DNA of 64,000 nt from Parietaria judaica (Eukaryota > Streptophyta > Magnoliopsida > Rosales > Urticaceae), in contig OX940871.1 of the NCBI GenBank assembly GCA_954871525.1, positions 15,034,532 to 15,098,531 of the forward strand. Direction: 5' to 3'. A program made the position numbers and the translations under genes. Positions 47,901-59,900 of the stretch are shown here, piece after piece (position 1 is the stretch's first letter; each line of letters begins with the position of its first letter). Below the pieces are notes generated by a model. That model was given only the letters and a program-made list of their open reading frames with translations, was not told where the DNA came from and ran no database searches.

Positions 47901-48418
47901 AAACGAGTTAAATGCTGGGTAGACAAACTAAACTCCTGGAACGCCAATTACAAAAAATCCCTAAATCCAAAATGTTCACTATCAGGCCTAAGACCCCCTC
48001 AATTTCCAAGAAAACGGATTCGAGTCGCGAACTCCGACCGTTCCTTACTAAATGTTCGAGAAGAACCGGGTAGATCAAACTATGCCCTACACGAAACCCC
48101 AAGTGCTGTACTCAAGTATTTCCGCAACCTCATCAATTACACTTGAAAAACTTGCAACAAACTCCATAACATGATCAATCTGTGAAGAGAGATGGTCTAA
48201 CCTTGTGCGGGACCGGAGGAATTCTCGCGCCCAAACTGCTTCAGAAGATGAAACGCAAGGACATCATGAATAAATGAGTGTGAATCGCGAGGAGATGCTC
48301 GTGTGTACCTCTGGAGATAGGACTTGAAGAAGGCGAGAGAAGGATCGTGAAGAATGGAAGGGTTGGATTCGCATTGAGTGATGAAGTGCTTCAGCTCCGC
48401 AACTTTCTCGTCGTCCAT
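44942..48418 (-). CDS. TDX: TPR repeat-containing thioredoxin TDX, copy 3
   Basis: Exon layout as copy 1 shifted by 33045: first exon 48309-48418, thioredoxin exon 44942-45270. No exon difference was seen. This is the last TDX of the array: unit 4 stops before the TDX position, so APX copies outnumber TDX copies by one in the visible region. Confidence 0.91.
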
Positions 48419-49479
48419 GGAGTCTTCTTCTTCTTCTTCTTCTTCTCCACTGAACCAGATTCTGTGATTCTTCTGGCAATACAGTCAGGGACTCTAATTT
48501 ACGCTGTTCGTAAATAATGGTGGTTGACAAGGGCATTCTGGTATTTAATTACTGAATATTAAAAAATAATAAAAAAGACAAAATAATGGGCTTCTTATTT
48601 TGCCATTCTTAATATTTGGATTCAGAGGAGGGTAAAATCGGAGAATAACTTTAGAGTTTTCATCAAGATTCATACTATTTTTTAATAGTGTTTTGTGTCT
48701 TGGCACGGGGATTGAAGAGTATGTTTTTTTAATGAAATTCTAAATAAGATATTTAAGTAAATTCTCTCATTTAGAGGAAGTGTAAAGATGAAAAACATAC
48801 ATGAATAAAACCGCATTTTTCCATTACATGATTTTGGATATAACATAGATACTTTTACCACATCAAATATGAAATATGGATATATGATAATAACTTAAGT
48901 ATTTATGTAGTCAACGAATGAAAATAATCTAATTTTTTACTTCACCAATAATTTATTTCGTTCTTGAATTGATGTCTCTACGTACATGGAGAGAGTGACA
49001 AGTGACTCAAGAAGCGTGTGATTAAGCGTAAATTTGAAAGTTGCGGCATGAATAGTTTTTGAAACTGTCGTCACGACAAAATAAAATTTACATTATACGA
49101 TGCAATAACTACGAGATCTTTATGGTATTTTTGCCCAAATTTCTCATAATTATACGTAAGTATATCTTACAGGGCCAGCCAGGACAAACTTTATTGGGCT
49201 CAACAAAACACATAATAGGGCCCAATTTAATTAAACGAGTCGTTGTTTATGTGGCACGAACTTCGAAAACGATAAGGAATTACGAACCGGTCAAACCACG
49301 CGCGCTCTCGCGTCATCACCCGCCACGTCGGATTCCCATATCCAAACCCACCGCCTCTCTCCGCAAGTACTTCACACGCGCTCATCGATGCGCGTTGACA
49401 CGAAAATAAATAATCAACAATATCGTTTGGCTATGTAATACTACAAGTTCTTGAGCACGAAGCTTTCGAGCGAGCTTCA
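48419..49479. promoter_or_regulatory. Divergent TDX/APX intergenic region, unit 3
   Basis: Same 1061-bp spacer between TDX copy 3 (-) and APX copy D (+). Confidence 0.53.
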
Positions 49480-52164
49480 ATGGCGGATTCGATGGTTGTG
49501 GACGCGGCGTACCTCAAGGAGGTCGAGAAAGCTCGCCGAGACCTTCGCGCGCTCATCGCCAGCAAGAATTGTGCTCCGATTATGCTTCGCTTGGCGTAAG
49601 TTCCCAATTTTTCTTTTTCCTCCTCAATTGATCCTGGTTCGGCTTCAGATTTCTATCCTGTTCCTGGTTTGGCTCGAGATTTTTGAGCATTTCCTTGCAG
49701 AGAATGATTATGGATTTGTACTCGCAGATTTGTATATAGCAAGAACAGTGTTACATATATACACACATGTTTTTCAGGTGGCACGATGCTGGAACTTACG
49801 ATGTCAATACGAAGACGGGAGGGCCTAATGCCTCGATCAGGAACGAGCACGAGCTGGGCCATGGCGCGAATAGCGGGTTGAAGATTGCGATTAACTTCTG
49901 CGGTATAGATTTATCTTTCTAATTGCTTTCTTGTAGCTAAGTATATTTTGGAAATGAAAGCAAGCAACTCCTTTAAGTGTATAAAGGGCGTAGATTATGA
50001 ATTTGGAACTTTAATAAGATCGCCGGAGAGTTAGGTAATAATTGTATAAGTTCGCGTTGTTACTAAAAACCGACGACGGAGAAGAATGATACGATGAACT
50101 CCATTGAGACTAACGAGACCCGAAGATGACCTTAGAGACACGCTGATGTCTCTTGTAACTGTATGTTGTTTGGATTAACAGAGGAAGTGAAGGCGAAACA
50201 TCCGATGATTACATACGCTGATCTCTACCAAGTGAGTGAACTTTCTAGTGCAATCTATGTGGATGTCAAAATTGGGATTTACTCGTATTGTTCGTTTATG
50301 TTTCGTTTAGCTTGCTGGAGTAGTTGCCGTTGAGGTCACCGGAGGCCCAACTGTTGATTTTGTTCCTGGAAGAAAGGTACGTTACCGTTTTGTTTAAGTG
50401 GATTTATTTACCACGTTTAGTCTCCCGTTCTTATTTTATTTAACATTCCTGGATCAGGATTCAGTTGAATCACCCGAAGAAGGACGTCTTCCAGATGCTA
50501 AACAAGGTACTAAAAAGCCTTTATTCCATAAATTCAGGAAGAACGTTTGATATATAATATATATATATACATAAATTGCCTTGTGAAAAAGCTCATTGTG
50601 GTCCCCAAAGTTCTAGCATATTGCAACATCAGTTTATGGGAGCTCCAGGCATTGAAGACCATATCTGAGTAGTTCATCTAGCATTTATAGCACAACATTT
50701 CATGGTCAAAAGGGAAAAGTCAAAGTAGCTATAAATGTTTCACTTCTTAATAATATTTGTGCAGGTGTGCAACACTTGAAGGACATTTTTTATCGTATGG
50801 GATTATCTGACAAGGAAATCGTGGCACTTTCCGGAGCCCACACACTGGTAAATCTCTTTCGTTGTCGTTTCTGCTGTGTAGACTGTGTTTTGTCAAAAAC
50901 GAACACAAGCATAATGTTAGTAGGGCTATAATTAAGTGATTGAGTATTAGAACTTGTAGTCATGAGGTGGAAATAATTTGTATTTTGATTCTTGTTTAGG
51001 GAAGGGCACATCCTGATCGATCAGGTTTTGAAGGGCCGTGGACAAGTGAGCCTTTGAAATTTGACAACTCATATTTCGTGTACGTCCAAATAACCCTATA
51101 TATTGGATATCTTCTGCCATATTTTTCATTTTACAGAAGTACGGCGGTTTACCGGGCATTGGGTTTGCCTTTTCGGTATAGTCTCAGTTGCGAAAAAGCC
51201 TTTTCTTAAACTAAGAACCAGGCTGGGATCGGGCTGAGACAGAGCTGTATTTGGTACAGCCGGATGATTGGAACATTTATGTTAATTAGTTAACTAAATA
51301 GTAAAATTAAAATCGATCTTACTTAGTTTTATAATCGTTTTAAACCAAAATATAGATTCAAATTGAAAACAAACGCAGTTTGAACTTCAAATAATACATT
51401 AAAAATGTTAACATAAAACTCAAAAGCTAAATCAATAAGACCCGCCCGGTTCCTGGTTGCAGTATAATTTATTTATTAATGAATCTCAACTCGGTCCTGG
51501 TTCCCCCTGATTTTTGGGACAGTTCGCGGCAGGGTCGGCTTTGTGGCCAAAATATTGACGTGGGGGATTATAAAGCAGTGACATATACATGAAATGTGCA
51601 GGGAGGTATTGAAGGGCGAATCGGAGGGACTTTTGAAGCTTCCCACTGATAATGCATTACTTGACGACCCTGCTTTCCGAAGCTACGTTGAGCTCTACGC
51701 CAAGGTCACTTCTTTTCTTCTCCATAAGAGCCACTTTCATGAATACACTTTGTTATATTTACGGAATTCTAGTTGCTAAAATCAAGTTTTTTTAACAGTA
51801 CACCCCATATAATACAAAATTGTACACATTTGATAGTTCTTTTAATCCGTTATATAATGGACAAATGCAAGTAAAGAGAAAATACGTTATTTTTATAACT
51901 TTCGAAGATTTTAAAATAATTTATTAGAGTACTTAATTTAACAAACCAAAATGAATAAATTGTTATATGGAATATCTATTTAAATAGAAGAGTGATCTTT
52001 GCAATTTTCGAAATCATTTTCCAAGTATATAAATAGCTATTCATTTGTACCGAAAACTGTATTTTAATGTTCACTAACTCGTGATTAGCCTTGATTTGTT
52101 CTCTTCACGATACAACGTTTCTGTATAGGCTTTATAAGAGCTGTTATTTTGATGTTCGTTGTTT

Positions 52165-52210
<46 letters not shown>

Positions 52211-52843
52211 TCGTGCAAAATCCCGAGGAAAGCCAGCAACATGCCTCTGGCATGCCGCAAAATTGAGAAATGCGGCATGAAATCCGAAATATTTCACTGT
52301 CGTTTTCTCCCTATCCACAGTATGTTCGAAATTTTTTGAATGACGTTAAATGACGTTCAAAGCTTAAAACAACAAATACCAACAAAGCTCAAAACACAAT
52401 TTCGTTGTCGTATTTATTTATTATGTATAATTCAAACATAAAATTCCTATTAAAATAATTATCAAATAATAATAGAATTCTTATAATATCGTCTGACTTT
52501 TCTGTTGATATTCCCATCGGCATGCGGTGTATGCACGTGAAATTTATGTAGTATTTACGGCATGCGGCATACCTTTTTTTTTTTTTTTTTTGAGCCCGTC
52601 GGCATGCGACATGCCCGTAAATTTGAGGGAGCAAAACTTTATCGGCATTTAGAACCTTGATATATAATTATATATTATGTTCAAAGTCTCGCTGTCTTTC
52701 GGTAATGATTTAATTTTTCTTTACTGATTTATAAACAGGATGAGGATGAGTTTTTCAAAGACTACGCAGAATCACACAAGAAGCTCTCGGAGCGGGGCTT
52801 TACTCCGGATGAGGATGAGGATGAGGATGAGTTTTTCTTTTAA
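49480..52843 (+). CDS. APX: L-ascorbate peroxidase, copy D (complete, last of the array)
   Basis: Fourth APX copy. Exon 1 starts at 49480 and the last exon is 52739-52843, with the same 258-aa product. Only a simple LTR-internal-LTR element separates it from single-copy DNA at 54407. That single-copy side is therefore the best place to look for the original 3' end of APX. It begins with bases that read QRRKN-stop in one frame, which loosely recalls the basic tail of membrane-anchored APX; this reading is speculative. Confidence 0.92.
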
Positions 52844-52931
52844 GTGATGTGGATGAGGATGAGTTTTGGCAGAATCTTATCATCCTTGTTTTGGCAGAAT
52901 CACACAGGATGAGGATGAGTTTTTCTTTAAG
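52808..52931 (+). other. Templated filler at APX 3' end, unit 4
   Basis: Same patchwork of exon 9 copies as in unit 1. Here it is joined to a simple LTR element. Confidence 0.7.
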
Positions 52932-54406
52932 TGATGTGCTAATTGGAAATCAAATCCCCTTGATTCATGCACATGAATCAATCATGAATCAATCTCTTTT
53001 ATCATCTTTTATTATGCTATTATCTTCATTAGTTTCTTTGATTTATTTTGATTTTATTATAACTATATTAGGTACATTAGATCAAGTTTTTTATGATTAT
53101 TATTAGGTTTCATTTATGCTACATTTATGCTATATAAGCAAGAGAAAACATGTGTAAGTTTTTAGTTGATTATGAAATGAAAATCGAGCTATAGCTTGTG
53201 AAGTCGAGTTTATTCTCGCAAAGACGTGTTCTTCGTGTTCTTCGTATTCCGCTCTACATCAGTTGGTATCAGAGCCACTCGTTTCTGTGCAGAGGCACCG
53301 ATGAAACGAGCCGTTCGCGACGCTTTCGTAGAGGATATGGTGAGACGAGAAGAGGTCGACGGATTCCGTGCTCAGGTGGAATTGCTGATCCGTCAGATGG
53401 CTGCAATGATGCAGAATCAAACGGAGCAAAGACGCCAAGACGAGTCCGACACCGAGGACGACCAAGCCAACCTGTTCGGGCAGAATTTTGGACGTGCGGC
53501 GGTCCCGGAGGATGCGCGATGGGTAGCGGCGTTCCAGGTGGCTATCCCGGAGTACGACGAAACGACGTACGATGAGGCGGAGCACGGCGATGCCGTGTAC
53601 GACGAGTCGGTTTACGGCGAGACGGAGTATGACAAACCCGTATACGATGAGTACGATGAGGCCGTGTACGGCGAGGTCGTATACGACGACAACATGTGCG
53701 ACAAGAAGGATGATAAGATAGTTTTGGTTTCAAGCATGGCCACCGAAGTGGCCGCACCGAGCAATTCCATTGTGGTGGCGGTCGTGACGACCACGAGTGG
53801 AGTTCCGAAAATCAAGTTAAGCACAACGTGGAAACAATCGCGTAAAGTTCCCGCTCAACTACAACCTATGTACGTGCATGACCGTGATAGACGAAAAACT
53901 AAGCTTGAAGACATGATCAAGAGATATTGGCGGGGCTGCAAATCCAATGCATTTGTTTTACGACGACGACTTTGGCGCCGACACAAGCGCGGCGATGGCG
54001 GCGGACTTGCGATACCTATTGGCGCTCTAAATTCGAGGACGAATTTTTTTCAAGCCGTGGAGAATGGTGCATTACGTGATGTGCTAATTGGAAATCAAAT
54101 CCCCTTGATTCATGCACATGAATCAATCATGAATCAATCTCTTTTATCATCTTTTATTATGCTCTTATCTTCATTAGTTTCTTTGATTTATTTTGATTTT
54201 ATTATAACTATATTAGGTACATTAGATCAAGTTTTTTATGATTATTATTAGGTTTCATTTATGCTACATTTATGCTATATAAGCAAGAGAAAACATGTGT
54301 AAGTTTTTAGTTGATTATGAAATGAAAATCGAGCTATAGCTTGTGAAGTCGAGTTTATTCTCGCAAATACGTGTTCTTCGTGTTCTTCGTATTCCGCTCT
54401 ACATCA
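52932..54406 (+). mobile_element. Simple non-autonomous LTR element, array-terminal copy
   Basis: LTR 52932-53261, internal region 53262-54076 and LTR 54077-54406: the plain two-LTR form from which the compound copies are probably derived. The internal region is mosaic. Its 5' part has internal copy 1 variants (ANLFGQ, GDAVYDE) and its 3' end has copy 2 variants (GTGGAGAATGGTGCATTACG). The bases before it (TTAAG) and after it (CAGAG) do not match, so no target duplication is visible. Confidence 0.85.
53301..54251 (+). CDS. Gag-like ORF, array-terminal element
   Basis: Same remnant ORF as in unit 1. It is open through the internal region into the 3' LTR and ends at 54249-54251. It has AVENGAL in place of AEENGAF at the junction, marking the mosaic 3' end. 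Confidence 0.45.
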   Translation: MKRAVRDAFVEDMVRREEVDGFRAQVELLIRQMAAMMQNQTEQRRQDESDTEDDQANLFGQNFGRAAVPEDARWVAAFQVAIPEYDETTYDEAEHGDAVYDESVYGETEYDKPVYDEYDEAVYGEVVYDDNMCDKKDDKIVLVSSMATEVAAPSNSIVVAVVTTTSGVPKIKLSTTWKQSRKVPAQLQPMYVHDRDRRKTKLEDMIKRYWRGCKSNAFVLRRRLWRRHKRGDGGGLAIPIGALNSRTNFFQAVENGALRDVLIGNQIPLIHAHESIMNQSLLSSFIMLLSSLVSLIYFDFIITILGTLDQVFYDYY

Positions 54407-55269
54407 CAGAGGAGAAAGAATGAACTCAGGCCACACACATTCTTCAACAAAACTTTAGCAGGATCGTCTTTTGAAATCTAGTGTAATCATCCGTAACTCT
54501 GTTTATTGAGGACAATTTCTTTATTGAGCATAAATATTTAAATTAATATTACAAAAGATGATTGGAAAGTCATTTGCAAAATGTTTTTTCATTTCGCCAA
54601 TAAAGTTTATCAAGAAAACATTATTGGTTAGTTTCTTATAAAATATTTTTCAAATTTTTTTTTTCTTTTAACATTTTACACATAAAGATAAAAACAAAAA
54701 AAAGGGTGTTTTCATTTTCCATTTCCATTTCCATTTTCATTTTCTCTATCCTCATTTAACTCCTCATATCCCATTTATATTAAAAATAAATAAATTCATT
54801 TCCACAAAATAAATACATGTATTTTAGCTTGAGATTTTTTTATTTTTTTGACGAATGTAGTGTTTTTTTTTTCTTCCCTAAAATACTTATTTAATGTACC
54901 ATGACTAATATAATAGACACACTTTCTTTTTTGTAGTCTAATACTTAATTAAAAATATATATAACAATTAAATAAGTAATATGTTGCTCATCCCTTCATT
55001 TTCGTTTAGTGTAATAACATGTAGGCCGTAGCCATTAATACTTTGTATCATATTATTAATGTATCATGATTGATAAAATTAACCAATACCATTTTCATAT
55101 AATATGAAACACTATTAATTCGATATATTTGTTTTGATTTTATTTAAGTGTGTTTTAATTAAAAAACAAATAAAATATATCCATCAATTATCTTTACAAA
55201 AATTAATTTAATAGAAAAATTAAACCGAGTATTTATGTTTCACTTTATTGAAACTAACCGTTAATGATT
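54407..55269. other. AT-rich single-copy flank of the array
   Basis: This is the first sequence not present in the array. No gene is seen beyond a possible APX 3' remnant at 54407-54423 and a CCATTT-type pyrimidine repeat at 54712-54745. The first ~130 bp would fit a 3' untranslated region. The rest is AT-rich DNA without recognisable structure. Confidence 0.5.
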
Positions 55270-55514
55270 TGTGACACTCCCCAATGATATGCACGTCATG
55301 TCCTCATAAGCCATGTCAATGGCAAGATGTCCGGCTGGGAGCCCGAGACTACCAACCGGTAGGAGAAGAAATAAAATAGATAAGACATTTTAACAGACGG
55401 ATCTTTTCAATTGAAGTCGGGTGTGTAGAATAATTAGTAACTGAATTTAAACGCCGTAGGCAAGCGGTATTTAAAACTTTGGTATATATTATATATTGTC
55501 CGATTATCCTTTAC

Positions 55515-55515
55515 T

Positions 55516-55550
<35 letters not shown>

Positions 55551-55553
55551 TTA
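55515..55553. repeat. (TTTA)n microsatellite in the LTR
   Basis: About nine TTTA units in a row. Confidence 0.9.
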
Positions 55554-55880
55554 CATTGCCTATAGTTGTCGCCAAGGTATTAAATTTCTCGAAAATTCAT
55601 CGGCATGGCTGTAGAGGGCGATTCGCACCGCCTTACAGTCACAAAAATACGCTATTCAAACACACAAACAAATATGAATGATGGGTATCTTTGATTGATT
55701 ATGATTACAAAGGGGGTCGGGCTCTTCCGTTTATAGCTTGGAACAGGGAAGAAGAATGCGATTAGGCTAAGATTAACAATATCAAATGGGTTACAACTGG
55801 GTTTTCTTAACACTATGCGATGACTCTATCTGCTCTCTTCTCTCGATAATGGCCAACCCCCTCAACTGGGAGCTCTCCCT

Positions 55881-55890
55881 CTATTTATAG
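55881..55890 (-). promoter_or_regulatory. LTR promoter TATA box
   Basis: The minus strand reads CTATAAATAG in a GC-rich context, close to the plant TATA consensus, and points toward the U5 end of the LTR. A second weaker TATAAA lies near 55732. Confidence 0.7.
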
Positions 55891-56333
55891 CCTCGCTGGG
55901 GCCTTCTCGGCTCGAATCCCTTGGACGATCCTCAGGTGGTCCCCCCCGGGGGAATATCCTGTGGTCCTCTCCTCTGACATTCTCGACGCCTGTCAAAGTG
56001 GCTCGCTTCCACTAACGTTGTCCCCTCTGTCACACCCCGCGCGCGCAGCCCTGCGGTGGTCCCCTCAGACCGTACCTTCTTGTCGTATCCTAGGTTGAAG
56101 CCCTAGGCTTTAATGGGCCCGAGGCCCATCTTCGGTCATGGCCTTCCCCGACGGGCCGTGAACCCCCTTACGATACGACCAACTCCGAGGAGCCCAAGTT
56201 CCTCTCCTGGCCACTAACTTTCACCAGTGGGCCGGAAACCCATTGCCATCGTATCCAGCCCGACCCTCGTCGTTTCATGGGAAAACGACAAGTGCAAAGT
56301 CAGGAATGGATTTAACCAAATCCGACCTTAACA

Positions 56334-56352
56334 GTCAGTCCCCCATTTTGCC
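56334..56352 (-). promoter_or_regulatory. Polypurine tract of the Tat-type element
   Basis: The minus strand reads GGCAAAATGGGGGACTGAC immediately before the TGTTAAGG start of the LTR. This is the expected place and composition for the primer of plus-strand DNA synthesis. Confidence 0.7.
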
Positions 56353-56780
56353 AAGTGTGGGCACTTGGGAAAATGTGAGAGGAGGAAAATCCGCGCGACG
56401 ACCCTCATCGGGCGACGAGATCGCTCTTTCGAGGGTCGTCGATCACCGACGAACTCCTCGCGATGAAAGAACGCTCGGAAGCTGTCGCGCGACGGCTATC
56501 ATCGGGCGATGGATCCGACCCTCCGAGGACCCTCGCTCGACGACGATGCCTCCGCGATGAGAGGTCAGCTCCCCGAATCGACGCGTCGGCGTCCCATCAC
56601 TGCGCATGCGGGCGACGCCTCGAATCCCACCCGCATTTAATGCGGGGCTCCCCAGGCACTCGAGTACCTACTTTATGGGGTTCCCAACGGCTCCTTCATC
56701 TCGGCCGTCGATAGCCTACGCACGTCTCCATCCTAGGCCGTTCGATCAGATCGCGCCTCTTCGGCTTCTCTCTCCTTCCT
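56353..56780 (+). other. GC-rich region upstream of the antisense ORF
   Basis: No gene. CG-rich segments with imperfect repeats of CGCGCGACGG/CTATCATCGGGCGA type occur at about 56393-56415 and 56490-56512. It probably carries the upstream part of the antisense promoter. Confidence 0.45.
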
Positions 56781-56790
56781 CTTTATATTC
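56781..56790 (+). promoter_or_regulatory. TATA box of the antisense ORF
   Basis: CTTTATATTC lies about 135 bp before the proposed ATG and is followed by a CT-rich leader typical of plant 5' untranslated regions. Confidence 0.5.
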
Positions 56791-56918
56791 GAACTGCCCC
56801 TCCATTTCTCTCTTTCCTCCTTCACTTGCTCTCAACCTTCTCCCTCGCACCTTTCCTCGCTCTCGAACCTCCTGCTCCCTCTCTATCCGTCTCTCCCTCT
56901 GTCAGCCTTCTTCCGAAC

Positions 56919-59900
56919 ATGGCCATGGCCGGAAAAGTATTCCAGACCAGGTCCCCGCTGTCGATCCTGACGGAGGCGCACCGGGACCATTTTATCAAGA
57001 ACTACATCGACAGCGAAAAGTTCCTCCTCCGGCTTCCGTACCCAGGCGAGCGCGCCGACGAGCCTCAAGACGATTGCATCGCCATCTACGAGCACTTTTT
57101 CACCGATGTCGGCCTCCACCTTCCGGTACCCAACCTCATCGTGGCCTTCCTGGTGGCTTTCAAAGTGCCGATAACCCAGGTTAGCCCCAACTCTATCCGG
57201 CTCCTCCTGTGCACTCTCGTGCTGGGACTGGAACAAGGGGTCGAGGTCACTCTGGAGGACCTCATGACCCTCTACTACTTCTCGAGGAACCCGAAGAACA
57301 TTGGGCGCCTCTCGCTGTCGCACCGCCACAACCCCCACATTCTCGTGAACCCCCCGAACAAGGAGGCGATGTGGGAGAATCGCTATTACTTCACGCGCGT
57401 GAGCGCGTCGACGTTCGGCCCCAACCACGAGGAGCTCCCCCGCGCCTGGGTCGGCGACAAGGATATCATCAAGTTCTCGCCATCGACCGACAAGGGCGTC
57501 GTGGCCCGTTTCACGAGCGTGCGCAACGCGCTTCTCGCCAACGATCGCCGCGATTGGTTCCTCGACTTCAACGCCGCCCGGATCGTGAACTCGGGCATTT
57601 ACCGCCTCTGCCACATCATGGGGCCACCTCCCCGCACGCTTTTCCCGCCTGGATTCCGGGCCGAGGAAGGCGAGAAGGGCTCGTCGGCTCCTCCGCGGAA
57701 GAAGGCGCCCAAGGCTCCTGTGAAGAGCCGGAAAAGGAAGTCTCGCTTCGACGAGACCGGCGAGGAGTCTTCTCGCCAGAAGAGCAAGCCCTCTCCGGCG
57801 CCAGCGCCGCCCCCGCGAGACCGGTCCAAGGACGGTTATCTGGGGTTAGTCCCCCGAGAGGGGAGGGATCGCGTGATCTCGCACGACGATCCTCCGCTCC
57901 GCGACGCCTCCGCCGAGCGTCGCTCCGAGCCCGCGGCCGACGCCGATGCCCCCCTTCGAGCTATCGACGCGACGTCACCTGCTGCGGGTCGCTGTTCGTC
58001 GGAGGCTCCTGCCCCCCGAGAGTCCCCTCGCCGCGAGGGCTCCCAGGTCGACCTTTCCCCCTGTCAAACTCCACCTGAAGCCCGCACCGACGAGACCGTC
58101 GATCCCGCTCCCGGCCCTGAAGCCGTGCGCGAGGGCTTTTCGCCGAAGGGGTCCGAGGCGACGACAGAGGTCACGCCCGACGCGGGGACCGCCTCCGAGC
58201 CGATCATCGTCACGCCCTCCGTCAGCCCAGTGACCGGGTACTCCCGACGTACCCGTCGGGAGGTGAATTTTGACGATGACTTCGGCAGCATGGACTTCTC
58301 GGATGTCGATCTGCCAGTTGTCGACTCTCAGTCGATGGGGCCTCTCGCCGAGTCTGCTCCTTCTGCCGCTGTGGTCACCGCGCAGGCCATCCCGGATCCC
58401 ACCCCAGGGGTCGCGAGCGGCGAGGAAGCCGGAGATGCATCTGTCTTAGGGGACGAGAAGACCTCCACCCCGCCGGCCTCTCCCCGCGAGGCGGCCGTCG
58501 CAACGGCTGAGGGTACCCCTGCAGCCACTCTTCCGGCAGTTCCCCCGCTTGACCAGGCAGCAAACGCCCCTCCGGGCGCCTCGCAGCCCGCTGCTGGGCC
58601 ACAGGACGAGGCTCCTCGAGAAGCCGTCGGCGTTCCCGCTACCGGCACTTGCCTGTTCCGGACGAACGCCTCCTGCGAGTCGTCCTCGATCGAGGTCTCG
58701 CCCGAAAAGGATGTATCGGCGGCGCTCGAGACGACGAGCGGCGAGTGCTTGCTCCTCGCCAAGCCTCCTCACCCCTGGAAGAAGGCTCCCGGAGAATCCT
58801 CCAAAACGGGTGCCCCCTCGCCGGACGACCTCCTGCCGATGTTTCCTCAAGGCATGGCGAAGGGCTCGACCGTTATCTGCTACCCGAGCTTCCCCGATCC
58901 GCCCTCTCAGGCTTCTACCAAAGAAGAATGGGAAAAGTATTCGGCCGATGCGATCCATGGTCTGTCGATGTCCGCTCCACAGTTCCGCCCCGCCGGCAGC
59001 TCACTGGCGACCTCTTCTCGCTACCGCAAGGCAGCCGCTCTCACGCTCCAAGGTATCGCGCTTCTTAATGACATGATCCTCGACGAGCGCGACACTTCCC
59101 ATGAACACGCGTCGGAGCTGCTCGAGATGAGCGCCCAGGTCGGTGAGCTCGAGGGTCATCTACAGATTTCCATAGCTGGGGAGCGAAGGTACCGGGACGA
59201 GGCCAATCGGCACCGTCTGGCCCTTGAGGAGGCCAAAGCCGCCCTGGAGAAAGAGGTTTCCCTTCGCCGGCAGGCCGAGCTGCAGGTCGAAGAGCAGACG
59301 CGCGCCCTCGTCGACGAGAAAGAGCGCCATCGAAGCGCGGTCCACGACCTCACTGTCGCATTCGAAAAGAAGACGAGGAGGCTGGCTCGCCTGAGCGAGG
59401 CCATCGGCGCACCTCCCGAGGAAGAGAGTCGCTTGGTCTCGCGGGTGACCAACGCTCTGAAGAGGCTCGCCGACGAGCTGGAGGGCGCGCAGGCGGAGGT
59501 CGTCGAGGAACGTAGCGCGCGGCTGCGTCTCTTCGAGAAGGCCAAGGCTAAAATCCAGCGTCGCGACGAGAGGTTCGCCGCTCTCGATGAGTCTGTCGAT
59601 CATCACCGCATGGTCGCCGGCTATAAGGCCAACCTCGACATGGTCGAGAAGCTTCCCCCTACCGCGACGGTGGGAAAACTCCTACCCCTCTTGCCGAAGT
59701 GGCGCGGGATCGTCGCGGAGCACTCCACGAAAGTGGAGGAGCTAGAGGTGAGGTCTGCTCTTCCTCTGGATTCACCGCCTCTCTCGCCTTGCGATCCTCC
59801 CTCTATCGAGTCCGAGAGGCTGGACGCCTTCGCTGCGGGGACGACTGCCTCCGCTTCGGACTCCGTCGACGAGTACGGGACCAACGACGAGACCCTCTCG

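Larger units (their letters stand above)
33883..49991. repeat. Tandem segmental repeat, unit 3 (with assembly gap)
   Basis: Same order as units 1 and 2 but 827 bp shorter than unit 2. The shortfall is explained by the 200-N gap at 37855-38054, which replaces about 1.03 kb of retroelement (rest of internal copy 1, middle LTR, start of internal copy 2). The AT run in APX intron 8 is 6 bp shorter than in unit 1. Confidence 0.95.
49992..54406. repeat. Tandem segmental repeat, unit 4, truncated
   Basis: Identity to the other units covers APX exons 3-9, the filler, one LTR, one internal region and one further LTR. It then stops exactly at the LTR 3' end (54406), and unrelated single-copy sequence follows. 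No palindrome or TDX gene follows this copy. Confidence 0.95.
55270..56333 (-). repeat. 3' LTR of the Tat-type element
   Basis: Read on the minus strand it begins TGTTAAGG just after a polypurine tract and ends GTGTCACA, giving TGT...ACA ends and a length of about 1064 bp. A start four bases earlier (TGACTGTTAAGG) is possible. It contains a clear TATA box and a (TTTA)n run. The partner 5' LTR is outside the window, so the ends are not confirmed by comparison. Confidence 0.65.

Noticed and set aside
1..54406. Array as satellite DNA or rDNA
   Set aside because: Units are 16.9 kb with split protein-coding genes and no rRNA motifs, so this is a segmental tandem duplication.
57209..58078. Long ORFs in other frames over the antisense ORF region
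   Set aside because: GC-rich DNA leaves shadow frames open. They show low-complexity Arg/Pro/Ala composition and no domain.
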